DNA of 8,622 nucleotides. Source: Archangium sp. (lineage in GTDB: Bacteria > Myxococcota > Myxococcia > Myxococcales > Myxococcaceae). The translations under genes were made by a program, and so were the position numbers. The stretch spans positions 1 through 8,622 of the forward strand of contig JAEUJR010001141.1 of assembly GCA_016793585.1 (NCBI GenBank), given 5' to 3'. Shown here piece after piece: positions 1 to 8,000 of this stretch. The notes beneath the pieces were generated by a model. The model was given only the letters and a program-made list of their open reading frames with translations, searched no databases and was not told where the DNA came from. Every line of letters starts with the position of its first letter. Within the stretch, counting starts at the first letter, position 1.

Positions 1-9
1 CACGAGTCG

Positions 10-1692
10 ATGACGATGATGGGTGACGAGACGTTCGCCGACTTTCAGAAGCGCATGAAGGCAGCCGAGGGTGACGCCGAAGAGTCGACGGCGGCCGTGC
101 CCGCGCACGTTCCCGGCAAGAAGGCGCCGCCGCCACCACCCGCGCGGCCGGCTCCGAAGGCTCCCCCAGCGCAGGCCGATGACTCCCTGCCCGACGAGTA
201 CGACGGCAGCGCGCCCGAGGCCGACCCGGTGAAAGAGACCGAAGCGCTCTACGGCGTGAAGCTGCCCGTCGAGTACGCGCGCTTTCTGAAGGAGCGGCAG
301 TTCGAGCAGTACGACAACCAGTTCTGCCCGCTCGTGCAGGACGGCCGCGACACCTTCCACGTTCGCTTCCTCGTGGGCGCCTCCATCTTCGGAGTGCCCG
401 ACTTCGGCGTCGGCGAAGACTTCTCGTTCGGCAACATCGACGACCTGCGCGACGAACAGCCGAGCGTCATTCCGTTCGCCGCATGGGACGCGACCGGCGA
501 AGGCGAGATCGACAGCGGCGCGCTCGTGCTCGACGTGAAGAAGGCCGCCGGTGGGAAGTGCCCCGTGTTCCAGGCCGACGACGGTCAGCTCACGAAGGTG
601 GCCGGCAGCATCGCCGAGTTCCTCGCGAGCCTCACCGCCGACGCGCCCGAGGAGAGCGACGACGACGACTCTGCCTCTGACGATGACGACTCGGGTGACG
701 ATGATGACAGCCGCCGCGGCCAGCACGCGCGGCCTGGCTTCCGCCCGAAAGACCGCGACGGCGTGGAGTGGGACTACGTCACGCACGAGGGCGTCGGCTT
801 CAACGACGACGACGACGAAGACGCGATGACGTTCGAGAAGAACGGCAAGACGTACTTCAAGCCCGACTGGGGCGGCTGGAAGCACGACGACTACGTCGGC
901 TACTGGATGAAGCACTTCGACATCGAGCAGTCGCAGGAAGGTGGCGAAGAGAACTTTCAGGCGACGTTGAAGAAGTACGGCCTGCGCAACCGCAACCACT
1001 GGAAGCGCGCGACGCAGACGTTCCTGCAGCACCACGGCAAAGACCCCGAGTTCACCAACGCGGCGCTCATCGCCCGGCAGGAAGGCAGCCGCGCGAAGAT
1101 GCGTGACGCGCTCAAGCCAGGAATGCTCGACCCCGTCGAAGGCGTCTCGTTGCAGGTGTGGGCCAGCATCAACGCGAAGCTCGTGTCGGGTGGCGACCTC
1201 AAGAAGCTGCTCGCTCCCCACAAAATCGACGAAGCGAAGTGGAGCCGCGCCAGCGACACCTGGAACGCGCGCATGAGCGACCAGTCGAACCCCGACGCGG
1301 CGATGGCCATCGCGACCGAGTACGGCAAGGCGTTCGCGGGCGGCGGCGTCGGTGCGTATGGCGCTTCGGCGCAGGAAGCGTCGGCGTCGATGGGCGTGAA
1401 CGACAAGGTGGCCGGCAAGAAGGTGAAGGGCGCCGAGCCGGTGTCGTTCGAGCGCTGGGTCGAGATTCAGTCGGCGCAGGGCGCGTGGGCGACGCAGGGC
1501 AAAGACGTGAACGCGATGCTGAAGAAGGTGTTCGGGCTGACCGCGGTCGACTGGTCGAACATGTCGGCGCACTGGTCGCAGAAGCTGTCGACCGACTACC
1601 AGCTCGCGGGGAAGTACGGAGAGCTCAACGCCAAGTACACGGCGAAGTACTCGGCCGGCGAGTCGGACCCAGACGGTGACCTCGAGGTCTGA
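10..1692 (+). CDS. SUKH (SMI1/KNR4)-domain protein with acidic linker and three helical repeats
   Basis: The 560-residue product is modular. Residues 1-70 are disordered, with a Pro-rich patch at 37-54. Residues about 75-208 read as a SUKH/SMI1-KNR4 fold: the LYGVKLPVEYARFL entry helix, the VIPFAAWDATGEGE core (153-166) and the closing IAEFLASL helix (201-208). A linker with three Asp-quartets follows (217-233). Residues 254-303 are Trp/Tyr-rich. Then come three related helical repeats near 296-345, 379-446 and 478-548, each with a W...I or similar start, a short leucine helix, a second Trp and a Tyr/Ala-rich tail. SUKH proteins are known mainly as immunity proteins against secreted nuclease or deaminase toxins, but some have other binding roles, so function is open. 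ATGs lie at 10, 16 and 19, and the frame is open to the window edge, so the true start may lie upstream. The stop overlaps the next start by one base. Confidence 0.85.
   Translation: MTMMGDETFADFQKRMKAAEGDAEESTAAVPAHVPGKKAPPPPPARPAPKAPPAQADDSLPDEYDGSAPEADPVKETEALYGVKLPVEYARFLKERQFEQYDNQFCPLVQDGRDTFHVRFLVGASIFGVPDFGVGEDFSFGNIDDLRDEQPSVIPFAAWDATGEGEIDSGALVLDVKKAAGGKCPVFQADDGQLTKVAGSIAEFLASLTADAPEESDDDDSASDDDDSGDDDDSRRGQHARPGFRPKDRDGVEWDYVTHEGVGFNDDDDEDAMTFEKNGKTYFKPDWGGWKHDDYVGYWMKHFDIEQSQEGGEENFQATLKKYGLRNRNHWKRATQTFLQHHGKDPEFTNAALIARQEGSRAKMRDALKPGMLDPVEGVSLQVWASINAKLVSGGDLKKLLAPHKIDEAKWSRASDTWNARMSDQSNPDAAMAIATEYGKAFAGGGVGAYGASAQEASASMGVNDKVAGKKVKGAEPVSFERWVEIQSAQGAWATQGKDVNAMLKKVFGLTAVDWSNMSAHWSQKLSTDYQLAGKYGELNAKYTAKYSAGESDPDGDLEV
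658..708 (+). repeat. Aspartate-codon low-complexity tract
   Basis: Three near-repeats of four Asp codons plus a Ser (residues 217-220, 224-227, 230-233) are built from GAC/GAT triplets. It encodes an acidic flexible linker between the SUKH domain and the C-terminal part of the protein. A second, shorter Asp run follows at residues 266-269. Triplet tracts of this kind can expand or contract by replication slippage without breaking the frame. Confidence 0.8.
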
Positions 1693-2207
1693 TGTCAGAC
1701 TTTCTCGTCGCGTGGGGTGACGTCGTCTCGGGCGCGCATGGGCTGGTCGACCACGCGCTCGAGGTCGACCCACTCGGGGGCACGTCGGTCGCGTGGAGTG
1801 CGTCGCTGAAGCAGCTGAACGTTCGGCCCATCGCCGAAGATGACCGGTTGCGGGCGTGTCAGGCGAACCAGCAGACGAAGGGCGCTCCGGTGCCCGAGGT
1901 GCACGCGGCGCTGCAGGCGCTCGTGACGTCGAAGCGCGCGCTCGTGCTGGCGACGTTGACGCCGGAGCAACGCACGGTCGCAGAAGCGGGCCTGGTGACA
2001 CTGCTCGAACACGCGAAGGCCCACTACGCGCAGAAGGCGTCGGAGCCGGTGAAGCGCGGGCTGTTCAAACACGCGAAGGTGACGGCCGCGAAGCACCAGT
2101 ACGGCACGACGTCGGGGCCTGAGGTCTACGTGATGGAGTGCCCGGTCTGCCGGGGGCCACGGCAGACCGAAGCACTGAGCTGCGTGTTCTGTGGTGCTGA
2201 TCTCTGA
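1692..2207 (+). CDS. Uncharacterised protein with C-terminal CxxC...CxxC zinc ribbon
   Basis: The product has 171 residues. Its ATG at 1692 shares a base with the upstream TGA (TGATG overlap), so translation is probably coupled to the SUKH gene. Residues 1-135 look mainly helical and alanine-rich, with no family I recognise. The C-terminus carries Cys150-x2-Cys153 and Cys164-x2-Cys167 (CPVC and CVFC), spaced as in a small rubredoxin-like zinc ribbon that ends the protein. Such terminal ribbons usually bind zinc structurally and serve in protein or nucleic-acid contacts. No signal peptide or membrane segment is visible, so it is probably cytoplasmic. The tight linkage suggests that it acts with the SUKH protein. 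The coding call is strong; the function is unknown. Confidence 0.8.
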   Translation: MSDFLVAWGDVVSGAHGLVDHALEVDPLGGTSVAWSASLKQLNVRPIAEDDRLRACQANQQTKGAPVPEVHAALQALVTSKRALVLATLTPEQRTVAEAGLVTLLEHAKAHYAQKASEPVKRGLFKHAKVTAAKHQYGTTSGPEVYVMECPVCRGPRQTEALSCVFCGADL

Positions 2208-2232
2208 TCCGGTCCCTCCAGCGCCATGACGC

Positions 2233-2251
2233 CTCGAGGGGTCGAGCTTTT
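2233..2251 (+). terminator. Weak hairpin with short T run between genes
   Basis: A 5-bp stem (CTCGA 2233-2237, TCGAG 2242-2246) with a 4-base loop is followed by CTTTT. It sits in the 58-base gap after the 171-residue gene. The stem is short, so it may be a partial terminator, an attenuator or chance. Confidence 0.25.
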
Positions 2252-2255
2252 GCGT

Positions 2256-2259
2256 GGAG
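2256..2259 (+). promoter_or_regulatory. Ribosome binding site for the zinc-ribbon helical protein
   Basis: GGAG ends 6 bases before the ATG at 2266. It supports that start and shows that this gene can be translated independently of the pair upstream. Confidence 0.6.
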
Positions 2260-2265
2260 TGAACG

Positions 2266-3303
2266 ATGAGCAGCGCTGCGGCGACGAGATGGAAGACGTT
2301 CCTCGACAAGGTTGGCGCGCGGGTCGGCGAGCTCGAGGTCGAAGCGCGTGATGGCCTCGCGGGCCTCGTCGAGACCGAGGTGCTCGACCCGGCTCCGCTC
2401 TCGGGCGCGCTGTCGGAATTGAAGGCCCGCTTCCACGGCCTCACGAAGAAGGTCGACGACGCGTGGAGCGGCACCATCGAGCCGATGCTCGAGGACTCCA
2501 CCGAAGCCGAGTGGGACACGCTGTGGCGTGAAGGCGAGGCGCTGCGCCGACGAATTGATCAGACCTTCACACACCTCGAACGGGAAGCGCTCGCGACACA
2601 GGCGAAGGCGCTGCATCGGCTGGTGAAAGAAGAGTCGGACAAGGCCGTCGCGTGCACGCACTGCGGCGCTCCGTTGTCGAAGCGCATTCGCCCGAAGACG
2701 GTGAACGTCACGTGCACGCACTGCCAATCCGTCACGACGGTTCGGCCGGGACTCGCGACCGCGATGTTCTTCGGCGGTGGAGCGCTGCACGCCCTCGGTG
2801 TCTTCGCTTCGGAAGAAGCCTTCGACGCGTTGGAGGCCGCCGAACGCAAGTACACGCGCTACTCGCACCAACTCGAAGAAGACCTCGAGGCCTACCGGGC
2901 GGCGCTCGAGACCGCGTGGAACGCGTGGGCCACCGAGAAGGCGCGCTGGGTTCCCGGCACGAAGCCCGAAGCCATCGCGCAGGAGGCCTCCATCAAGGTC
3001 TCGCAGGTGATGAAAGCGCACGAGCGTGAAAGCACCCGGCGCACCGTTCGTTCCCAGGCCATGGCGCTCGCGAAGACGGGAAACGTGGCGAAGCTGGTGG
3101 CGTTTCTCGGCAAGGAGGGCGCGAACGCGTACTTCTCGCCCGACGACTTCCTCGAGTGCGCAGCCGAACATCACGAGAAGCAAGCGCTCGAGACGGGCCT
3201 CAAAGCCGCGTTCAAGGTGGAAGCGCCCGACACCAGCGAGCGGGAGTGGCTCGACGAGAAACGCTCCGACGTCGTGCGCACGATTCGCAGGAGAGTGCGA
3301 TGA
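2266..3303 (+). CDS. Uncharacterised helical protein with central zinc ribbon
   Basis: The product has 345 residues. The flanks are strongly helical and rich in Glu, Lys, Arg and Ala (about 1-125 and 183-345), with coiled-coil character around 183-225. Between them lies a zinc ribbon with two identical CTHC knuckles, Cys130-x2-Cys133 and Cys150-x2-Cys153. The ribbon is followed by a short Gly/Phe-rich hydrophobic patch (162-180), too weak to call a membrane span. The ribbon resembles those in many bacterial 'zinc-ribbon plus coiled coil' hypotheticals. I recognise no catalytic motif. The gene follows the preceding one by 58 bases and overlaps the metalloprotease gene by 4 bases (ATGA), which implies co-translation with the latter. 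Having two neighbouring genes with CxxC ribbons suggests a common process, but they share no obvious sequence outside the ribbons. Confidence 0.8.
   Translation: MSSAAATRWKTFLDKVGARVGELEVEARDGLAGLVETEVLDPAPLSGALSELKARFHGLTKKVDDAWSGTIEPMLEDSTEAEWDTLWREGEALRRRIDQTFTHLEREALATQAKALHRLVKEESDKAVACTHCGAPLSKRIRPKTVNVTCTHCQSVTTVRPGLATAMFFGGGALHALGVFASEEAFDALEAAERKYTRYSHQLEEDLEAYRAALETAWNAWATEKARWVPGTKPEAIAQEASIKVSQVMKAHERESTRRTVRSQAMALAKTGNVAKLVAFLGKEGANAYFSPDDFLECAAEHHEKQALETGLKAAFKVEAPDTSEREWLDEKRSDVVRTIRRRVR
3289..3293 (+). promoter_or_regulatory. Ribosome binding site that fixes the protease start
   Basis: AGGAG lies 6 bases before the ATG at 3300, inside the end of the preceding gene. It selects this ATG over an in-frame ATG at 3156, whose added residues are Arg-rich and read as the shadow of the upstream gene. 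Confidence 0.7.
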
Positions 3304-4001
3304 GACGACTGAAGCGGTGGCTTCGCGGTCCGACGGCGGTGTTGGTGCTGTACGCGGCGGTGGCGCTGAACCCTTCGCTGCTCTTCGCGCACGAGCTTCG
3401 CGTCGAGAACCTGGTGCTGCACTCGCGCGAGCCGCTGCCTCCCGAAGCGCGAACGATTCTGCAGGCCGCGCACGACCGGGCGGCGAAGTCGCCGTACTTC
3501 GACGCGAGTGATTCGTACGACCTCTATCTCTGCGACACGCCCGCGCTGTTCACCTTCTTCGTGCCGTGGGCGAGAAACGTGGGAGCGGTCTCGCTCATGG
3601 GGGTCACCGGCAACATCTACGTGCGCCCGGCCAACGTCACGAACGACCGCCTCATCGGGCCTCACGGCAAAGAAGTGCCCGGTGTGCGAACGCTCACGTA
3701 CTACTTCGCGCACGAGGTCACGCACACGGCGATGGCGCGCAAGCTGGGCCGCGTCGCCTACTTCCAGCGCCCGTCGTGGATGCTCGAGGGCTATGCGGAT
3801 CTCATCGGCAAGGGAGGCGCATTCGACTTCGAGGCCGAGCGAACGCGCTTTCGGAACGGTGACGTCGAGCTCGACTACGCGAAGTCGGGGCTCTACCTGC
3901 GCTACCAGTTGTTCGTCGAAGCCCTGCTCCGTGAAGGCGTGAGCCTCGAAGAGATGCCGAACGCCGACCTCGAGCAGCTCGAACGCCGCCTTCGTCAGTG
4001 A
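3300..4001 (+). CDS. Exported HExxH zinc metallopeptidase-like protein
   Basis: The product has 233 residues. The N-terminus is a signal peptide or anchor: basic RRLKRWLRG, then a hydrophobic stretch of about 20 residues ending in LLFA before His31, a plausible signal-peptidase site. The catalytic signature is HEVTH at 138-142 (zinc ligands His138 and His142, general base Glu139). It is followed 21 residues after His142 by Glu163 in WMLEGYAD, the usual third ligand of gluzincin-type peptidases in the MA clan. It thus reads as a small 'peptidase MA-like' enzyme acting outside the cytoplasm, with substrate unknown. The start overlaps the stop of the zinc-ribbon gene (ATGA) and has a strong AGGAG. 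It is probably the last gene of the four-gene group. The motif match is clear; activity and specificity are inferred. Confidence 0.85.
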   Translation: MRRLKRWLRGPTAVLVLYAAVALNPSLLFAHELRVENLVLHSREPLPPEARTILQAAHDRAAKSPYFDASDSYDLYLCDTPALFTFFVPWARNVGAVSLMGVTGNIYVRPANVTNDRLIGPHGKEVPGVRTLTYYFAHEVTHTAMARKLGRVAYFQRPSWMLEGYADLIGKGGAFDFEAERTRFRNGDVELDYAKSGLYLRYQLFVEALLREGVSLEEMPNADLEQLERRLRQ

Positions 4002-4021
4002 CGGCTCAGCGACGCGAGCCG
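4002..4021 (+). terminator. Candidate hairpin just after the protease stop codon
   Basis: CGGCTC (4002-4007) pairs with GAGCCG (4016-4021) across an 8-base loop, immediately after the TGA at 3999-4001. No T run follows, so intrinsic termination would be inefficient; it could instead mark the 3' end of the transcript. The remaining spacer to 4132 shows no RNA gene or convincing terminator. Confidence 0.3.
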
Positions 4022-4132
4022 ACCGTTCGGGTTCGCAGTTCCCCTCGATGTGAGCGTGAAGCTGCCCGCCATCTCGGTTGCGCTCGGAGTGCTGCTGGCA
4101 CTCGTGACGGCGAACCCGCGCAGCCCTTCTGA

Positions 4133-4828
4133 TCACTTCACGACGGCCGCCCGAATCGCCGCCGTCAGCGCCTCGGGAGACTGGGCGCCGTCGAGCTGCT
4201 GGGCGCCGATGACGAAGTGGGGAACGCCGGTGATGCCCTGGTTCGCAGCGGCCAGCGCCTCGGCTCGCGTCGCCTCACGCCGAGCAGTGTCCTTCATGGC
4301 TGCGCGCGCGCCTTCCGCATCGAGCCCCTTCGACTTCGCGAGCGCCGCCAGCACGTCGACGTCTCCGATGTCGAGCCCTTCCTCGAAGTGCGCCTGGTGA
4401 ATCGCATCGACGAGCGCAGCCCGCTTCTCGACCGGCGCCCACGCGATGAGCGCGTGCGACGTCGTCGTGTCGGGCGAGACGCGAATCTTGTCCCACGCGA
4501 ACCGCACGCCGTAGGGCGCCCCCGCCGCAGACACCCGCTGGAACATCGGCTCGAGGCGCTCGACACCGCCGAACTTCGCGCCGAGGTGCGCGCGGAAGTC
4601 ACGACCTGCGGGCGGCGTCTCGGGGTCGAGCAGGAACGCGTGGTGAACGACGTCGACCCGCACGTCCTTCGTCGACGCGACGACGGTGTCGAGGTTGTGC
4701 AGCCCGATGCGACACCACGGGCAAACCGTGTCGTGCCACACGTCGACGCGCACCACCGGCACCACAGGCGCAGCGGGTGAACGAGCGCAGCCCGAGAGGC
4801 TCAGCAGGGCGAGGAGCACGAAACGCAT
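4133..4828 (-). CDS. DsbA/FrnE-family thiol-disulfide oxidoreductase lipoprotein
   Basis: The product has 231 residues. The N-terminus MRFVLLALLSLSGC carries a lipobox (Leu11-Ser-Gly-Cys14), so the mature protein should be a lipoprotein facing the periplasm. A thioredoxin-fold DsbA/FrnE-like domain fills residues 26-229: strand VVRVDVWHD, active site CPWC (36-39), the helical insertion around HHAFLLDPETPPAG (62-75), TTTSHALIAW (121-130), an EEGLDIGDVDVL helix (149-160), and the cis-proline loop GVPHFVIG (201-208). FrnE and 2-hydroxychromene-carboxylate isomerase relatives share this fold, but the CxxC favours redox activity. Classical FrnE proteins are cytoplasmic, so the lipoprotein signal is a notable variation. 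The likely role is to oxidise or isomerise disulfides in exported proteins. It is transcribed divergently from the Cys-rich lectin gene and converges on the protease gene. No strong Shine-Dalgarno precedes the ATG at 4828. Confidence 0.9.
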   Translation of the reverse strand: MRFVLLALLSLSGCARSPAAPVVPVVRVDVWHDTVCPWCRIGLHNLDTVVASTKDVRVDVVHHAFLLDPETPPAGRDFRAHLGAKFGGVERLEPMFQRVSAAGAPYGVRFAWDKIRVSPDTTTSHALIAWAPVEKRAALVDAIHQAHFEEGLDIGDVDVLAALAKSKGLDAEGARAAMKDTARREATRAEALAAANQGITGVPHFVIGAQQLDGAQSPEALTAAIRAAVVK

Positions 4829-5065
4829 GCGCCCGAGTCACTCGACTTCGAGCGCAGCGTCAAGCGGCTCCTTGCTGGACATCACGCGAATTGATCCACC
4901 TCGGCTTCACAGCTGATCAACCGCTGCGCGCGTCAACCCTCTGACGCCCCGCGAGGGATCGCACCTTGCACAGCCGCACGTTCCACCAGGGCCCCGGCCA
5001 TCGCGTCGGGGTCTTCGCCAACACGGTGGGTCCCCTGGACCTGACCGCGACCGGGGACTCAGACG
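4829..5065. promoter_or_regulatory. Divergent intergenic region with inverted repeats
   Basis: This 237-base spacer separates the 5' ends of the oxidoreductase and lectin genes and should hold both promoters. Two inverted repeats are visible: TTGATC (4891-4896) with GATCAA (4915-4920), 18 bases apart, and CCCTC (4937-4941) with GAGGG (4953-4957), 11 bases apart. I found no convincing sigma-70 -35/-10 pair and no ORF worth calling. The TTGATC/GATCAA pair would suit a dimeric regulator, but 6-bp arms can occur by chance. Confidence 0.35.
4955..4970 (+). promoter_or_regulatory. Weak sigma-54-like -24/-12 element
   Basis: GG (4956-4957) and GC (4968-4969) are separated by exactly 10 bases. The -12 part is a perfect TTGCA (4966-4970). 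The -24 part matches only the GG and a following CG, not the full TGGCAC. It lies about 95 bases before the lectin start. Sigma-54 promoters are common in myxobacteria, but this match is partial. Confidence 0.2.
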
Positions 5066-8000
5066 ATGACCACGCGCCTCACACTCACCCTCGCCAGCTG
5101 TCTCGCCATCTTCACCGCCTGCACCAACGATGTTCGAGCGCCGAAGGCCGAGGTTGGCCGAACACAACAGGCCTCGACGCTGGCTGGGTATTCCGTCGGC
5201 AAGCGCTACCTGGTGACCCACACCGCGACGGGCGCGCAGAGCCTCACCGACTTTCAGGTGCGCTTCCTCATCGACACCGCTGCCGAGATCTCGGCGGGCC
5301 GCATGCGCTCCGACTGCGCCGACCTGCGCGTCTTCGCCGGAGACGGGTGCACGCCCACCGACGCCGTGCCCTTCTGGGTCGCCGACGGCACCTGCAACAC
5401 GACGACGACGAACGTGTGGCTCAAGTTGCCGGCGGTGACGCCCGGCACCTCGACCCCGCTGTCGATGTTCTGGGGCAACCCGACGGCCACCAGCGAGTCG
5501 AACGGCGCGGCCGTCTTCCCCATCTTCTTCGACGACTTCAACGCCGCGGGGTCGACGCTCGACAGCGCCAAGTGGAACGTCTACGGCCCGGTGAGCCGCA
5601 GCGGCGGCTACGCCACCACGGCGGGCGGAGCCTCGGGCTTCTGGTCGAAGAACAAGGTGCTCGCGGCTGGGCAGACGGTGTTCGGCGTGCGCACCGATGC
5701 GCAGTCGGCTTCGGGTGCAGACATCGAGTTCGGCGCGGCGACGATGATTGCGCCCGGCTCTCCTGGCGCCGAGATGCACTGGTCGTCGCGCACCTGGTCT
5801 GGCGCCACGTGGATGTCGTACGACTACAGCTACGTCTTCATCGGCCGTGGCTCGTCACCGGGCGTCTGCACGCAGCAGGCTGACGTCGCGCCGCGCTGGG
5901 CGAACGTGCCCGGCGTCACCACCTTCTTCCAGACCGAGTTCTTCTACGAGAAGAACGCCACCAACGGCAGCGTCACCTTCGGCATCTACAACAAGGTGGG
6001 CACCAAGCTTCAGGTGACGCTGGGCTCGCTGGCCTGCACCGTCGCAGACACCGAGAGCGCGTACTGGCAGTTCGACCACTCGGGTGGCCTGCCCAACCCC
6101 ATCTCGCGCGTCGACTACACGTACGTTCGCAAGTACGCGAACCCCGACCCCGTCATCGTGCCGACGGGCATCGACCTCGGGCCCTCGTCGTGTCTCGGCC
6201 TCGGCCAGGGGCCGTGCACGCCTGCCACCGAAGGCTCGGTCTGCCAGACGGTCAACTGCAGCACCGGCGGCGTCTGCATTCCCAACCGCACCGACGCGTG
6301 TTTCGTCGACGCCGACTGTGACATCGCCAGCTACTGCGAGCGCTCGACGTACACCTGCCGCGCGAAGCGGGCCAATGGCGCCGCGCTGCCTCAAGACGGG
6401 CTGCACGACACCTGCACCGCGCCGGCGCTGCTGAACGCGGCCTGTGCTTCGGGCCAGTGCAACGTCACCACGCAGACCTGCGGCGGCGTGCTCGGCGTCG
6501 CCTGTACCGCGGCCTCCGACTGCGTCAGCAACGCGTGCAGCCCCAACGCGAACACCTGCATGCCGCTGGGCGGCTGCGCGGTGACGGCCGACTGCACCGG
6601 CGGCGCGCAGTGCAACGCGGGCGTGTGCGAGGTCTACCCGGGCATCGACTCGAGCGTCGGCACCACCACCTACGACGCCACCGGCGCCGACGTCGTCATC
6701 GACCCCGACCTCACCGTCGTCGGCTCGCAGAACCTCACGGGCGCCACCGTCACCATCGGCACCGGCTTCGTCAGCGCGCAAGACCGGCTCGTCTACACGA
6801 CGGGCAACGGCATCACCGGCAGCTACAACACGACGACGGGCATTCTCACGTTGTCGGGCACGGCGACGAGCGCGGCCTACCAGGCGGCGCTCCGCACGGT
6901 GCAGTACCGCAACCTCGCCGGCGCGTTGCCGAACACGGGCCTGCGCTCCATCACCTTCGCCATCGGCTCGGCCGTCGCCAACGGCGCCAACGGCCACTTC
7001 TACGAGTACGTGTCGTTCAGCGGCTCGTGGACGTCGGCGCGCACCAACGCAGCGGCCCGCACCTACCTCGGGCTGCGTGGCTACCTCGCGACGCTGACGA
7101 GCGCGGCCGAGAACGACTTCGTGCGCCAGAAGCTCACCAACGACGGGTGGATTGGGGCTCAGTCGAACCCCGAGACGACGTACCCGCGCACCTGGTACTG
7201 GGTGACGGGCCCCGAAGCCGGCACGGGCTTCTGCAGCAACCCCTCGTCGGGCACCTGCACGGCGGTGAACGGCGGCTACAGCAACTGGGCCGCTGGAGAG
7301 CCGAACAACTCGGGCGGTGAAGGCTGCGGGCAAATCTACTTCGCCAACTCGGGCCGGTGGAACGACCTGCCCTGCAGCTACGGCCTCGCGGGCTACCTCG
7401 TCGAGTACGGCGGCAGCACCGGCGACCCGGTGTTGACGTTGACCGACACCCGGGCGCTCCAGGTGCGCGCGCTCACCAGCATCTCGCTTTCGAGCTCGCA
7501 CGTTACCGCGCCGCTCAACACCAGCGTCACCCTCACGGCCACCTTCTCGCCATCGGCGGCGACCGGCACGGCCCAGTTCCTCGTCGATGGCGTGGCGTTC
7601 GGGTCACCCGTCACCATCACCGGCGGCCTCGCGTCGGTCAGCAGCAGCGCGCTCGGCGTCGGCGCGCACACCGTCGGGGCCACCTACGCCGGTGACGTGC
7701 AGCGCCTCCCGGCGACGGGCACCTTGAGCGGCGGAGTCACCATCACCACCATTCCCAACGGCTCGGGCCCGTGCACGGCCGGCAACCAGGCCACCGTGTG
7801 CAGCAGCGGGCTCTGCAACGTGGCGACGGGCACCTGCGCGGCGGGCACCGGCACGCCGTGCTCCACCGGCAGCCAGTGCGTCACCAACGTGTGCGGCAGC
7901 AACGGCCAGTGCGGCGTCACCAACGGAGGCTCGTGCACCAGCGGCACCGACTGTCAGAGCGGCGCGTGCAGCCCCAACGCGAACAGCTGTATTCCTCCGG

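Noticed and set aside
1695..2519. Minus-strand frame of 274 codons
   Set aside because: It crosses two + genes and the spacer between them, with biased composition and no domain.
2065..3183. Open minus-strand frame of 372 codons
   Set aside because: It is antisense to the 171- and 345-residue genes, whose cysteine motifs, ribosome sites and overlaps show that the + frames are real.
3156..3299. Longer N-terminus for the metalloprotease from an ATG at 3156
   Set aside because: The extra 48 residues are Arg-rich out-of-frame sequence of the upstream gene. The AGGAG at 3289 and the signal peptide fit the ATG at 3300.
3171..4136. Open minus-strand frame of 321 codons
   Set aside because: It is antisense to the HEVTH protease, is His/Arg/Val-rich, and has no recognisable domain.
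4050..4400. Small + strand frame beginning with a signal-peptide-like hydrophobic stretch (GTG start at 4050)
   Set aside because: The first 28 codons look plausible, but the rest runs antisense through the DsbA-like gene and is Ser/Ala-rich shadow sequence. There is no good ribosome site. It could be a remnant, but I cannot support it.
5855..7501. Open minus-strand frame of 548 codons
   Set aside because: It lies wholly antisense to the lectin gene. Its product is Arg/Ala/Val-rich low-complexity sequence without domains, as expected from the opposite strand of GC-rich coding DNA, while the + frame shows clear domain motifs.
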